Source of the DNA: Devosia sp.
GTDB taxonomy: Bacteria; Pseudomonadota; Alphaproteobacteria; Rhizobiales; Devosiaceae
Direction: 5' to 3'
Length of the DNA: 64,000 nucleotides
Assembly (NCBI GenBank): GCA_016713105.1
Contig: JADJPS010000005.1
Location: 62,001-126,000 of the forward strand
The position numbers and the translations under genes were made by a program. The notes beneath the pieces were generated by a model that did no database searches, had not been told where the DNA came from, and saw only the letters and a program-made list of their open reading frames with translations. Position 1 is the stretch's first letter. The number at the start of each line of letters is the position of its first letter. Shown here in pieces: positions 63,046 to 64,000 of this stretch.

Positions 63046-63285
63046 TTGCGCGACCAAGCCGAAGCCTCCTACCTCTCGATGCGGCTACGGCAATTCGTTG
63101 AGGCGGTGAAGACGAAGTCGTTGGCGGTGGGCGAGGCGGACGATTGGGCCGCTACCTGGATTCGGTGGGCCGAGCAGCACGTTGACCAAATCAACCCGCT
63201 GCGAGACGTGCTCCCGGCAATGGTCGACAAGGAGGAGGCCATACGGCTTAGCTGGAGATACCGGGAGCGACATCCAGGTTACTAA
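63046..63285 (+). pseudogene. C-terminal remnant of a hypothetical protein
   Basis: The frame ends with YLSMRLRQFVEAVKTKSLAV, then DWAATWIRWAEQHVDQINPLRD, resembling the tail of proteins that end in a WxxWAxxxxDxxxPL motif. No matching N-terminal part is present upstream. It appears to be a gene end stranded in decayed DNA. Confidence 0.35.
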
Positions 63286-63591
63286 CGCGACGAAGGACCA
63301 GCGACATGAGGAGCAGCGGGGGGGCTTCGGCGGGACGGCGGATTGATCCACCCTCGCGCTACGAAAGGGTGCTACGATTCTATGTTACGATGATTTTCTA
63401 AGTGATTGAAATCGCTAACTATTTCAGGATGGCTGGGGAACCTGGACTCTGAGCAACACAGATAGTGTCCAGCAAGCCATTGATAAATCAACGTTTATCC
63501 GGTGGCCAGCCGTGTTAGTGGACCAGTTCGGTGGCCAAAGTCAAGTCGTCGCATTGACCGACCGTCGTCACGCAAGTTCCGAGATGGGTGT
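63286..63591. other. No supported gene
   Basis: About 300 bases, partly AT-rich around 63370-63430, with no recognisable coding sequence, RNA or repeat. It may hold a promoter or remnants. Confidence 0.4.
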
Positions 63592-63860
63592 CTAGCCGTC
63601 TCCTCCAATGGCAAGCTCCCACTCGCCACCTTCGCGCTCAGACGCACCTATACGGGTAAAGAAGTGAGGGTGGCCAGGTCGGGGCCGAATAACCCGGAAG
63701 CGTATCGTCTCAATATGGTGGTGCTCCCGAAGCCCCTCCTTTAGGAACGCCAGCAGCACGTCTGCCAAGCCGGTCCCTTGCATTGATGTAGATACAGCAA
63801 AGTGAGCCACTTCTGCGCGGCGAGCCTGTGCGTAGATGATTATGCCCTCAACATATCCCG
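63592..63860 (-). pseudogene. GNAT acetyltransferase C-terminal fragment cut by an IS
   Basis: Reading on the minus strand gives GIIIYAQARRAEVAHFAVST, then SMQGTGLADVLLAFLKEGLR, then IRFRVIRP. The beta4-alpha3 acetyl-CoA loop Q-x-x-G-x-(G/A) is visible as QGTGLA. The N-terminal half is missing because the frame meets the end of the IS3-family element at about 63861. It is not functional as it stands. Confidence 0.55.
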
Positions 63861-64000
63861 TGAACCGCCCCGGGTTTGCCGGAGGCCATTTGGTTTGAGT
63901 TACGCTGCCATGGCCGGCGTTTCGAGCATGGCGTAGTAGCGTTCCTCGGCTTCGGCCGGCGGGATGTTGCCGATGGGCTCCAGCAGCCGGCGATTGTTGA
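63861..64000 (-). mobile_element. Right-edge IS3-family element, partial
   Basis: TGAACCGCCCCGGG at 63861 matches the terminal repeat typical of IS3-family elements in rhizobia, and the transposase end lies 40 bases inside. The rest of the element is beyond the window. Confidence 0.7.
63900..64000 (-). CDS. IS3-family transposase, C-terminal end (partial)
   Basis: The minus-strand frame reads NNRRLLEPIGNIPPAEAEER followed by YYAMLETPAMAA and a TAA stop at 63900-63902. This is the conserved end of the IS3-family OrfB integrase. The catalytic residues lie beyond the right edge. Confidence 0.85.
   Translation of the reverse strand, partial: NNRRLLEPIGNIPPAEAEERYYAMLETPAMAA

Noticed and set aside
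63502..63744. Plus-strand 80-codon frame near the right end
   Set aside because: It is opposite the GNAT fragment, whose conserved acetyl-CoA loop supports the minus strand.
1..64000. CRISPR arrays, rRNA or tRNA genes
   Set aside because: No regularly spaced direct repeats and no convincing RNA gene sequence were seen on reading both strands.

Overview
The window is high-GC DNA, almost certainly from an alphaproteobacterium of the Hyphomicrobiales (a Devosia-like relative is my best guess, from gene content only). Features pointing that way are the many ABC sugar importers, the propionyl-CoA/methylmalonyl-CoA genes, a HisKA_2-type histidine kinase, a 44-residue Lys-rich MAKSQK protein and densely overlapping start/stop codons. 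Most recognisable genes concern carbohydrates: uptake, phosphorylation and surface glycan assembly.

Layout. 1-3.4 kb: end of propionyl-CoA carboxylase alpha, methylmalonyl-CoA mutase and methylmalonyl-CoA epimerase (propionyl-CoA to succinyl-CoA). 3.4-6.3 kb: a frameshifted DUF2793-type protein, then an IS inserted exactly at the shared stop-codon site of two convergent genes. 6.3-17.0 kb (minus strand): a surface-polysaccharide cluster with dTDP-rhamnose synthesis (rfbB-D-A-C), glycosyltransferases, a sulfotransferase-like protein and methyltransferases. 17.3-27.6 kb: a sugar utilisation locus of unknown substrate (creatininase-family protein, FucU-type mutarotase, ABC importer, SIS isomerase, FGGY kinase, M42 peptidase-like protein, BtpA/SgcQ-like protein), interrupted by about 690 bp of almost pure G/C that is probably a sequencing artefact. 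28.6-32.9 kb: a PTS-dependent dihydroxyacetone-kinase operon (dhaL-dhaM-HPr-EI-HTH-dhaK) with every junction overlapping. 33.3-34.5 kb: a galactonate-dehydratase-like enolase. 34.6-40.9 kb: a tightly coupled operon of a PqqD-like protein, an HprK-related kinase, three GT2 glycosyltransferases and a nucleotidyltransferase/glycosyltransferase fusion; this is the best candidate for a poorly described system. 41.4-42.8 kb: a LuxR-type regulator with an unusual N-terminal enzyme-like domain. 43.5-48.1 kb: manA, a GT4 protein and a GH130 protein. 48.6-53.3 kb: a histidine kinase, an SRAP protein, small genes and a stretch without genes. 53.6-59.7 kb: a maltose-type ABC system (malK, LacI-type repressor, malEFG) with two operator-like palindromes. 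59.7-64.0 kb: decayed DNA containing gene fragments, a secreted Cys-rich protein, an internally deleted SMC-like ATPase, and a GNAT fragment cut by an IS3-family element that runs off the right end.

Caution on quality. At least ten otherwise well-conserved genes carry one-base frameshifts, several of them at homopolymer runs, and malE carries a compensating pair. Together with the poly-G/C block this suggests an error-prone assembly, so many 'pseudogene' labels here probably describe intact genes.
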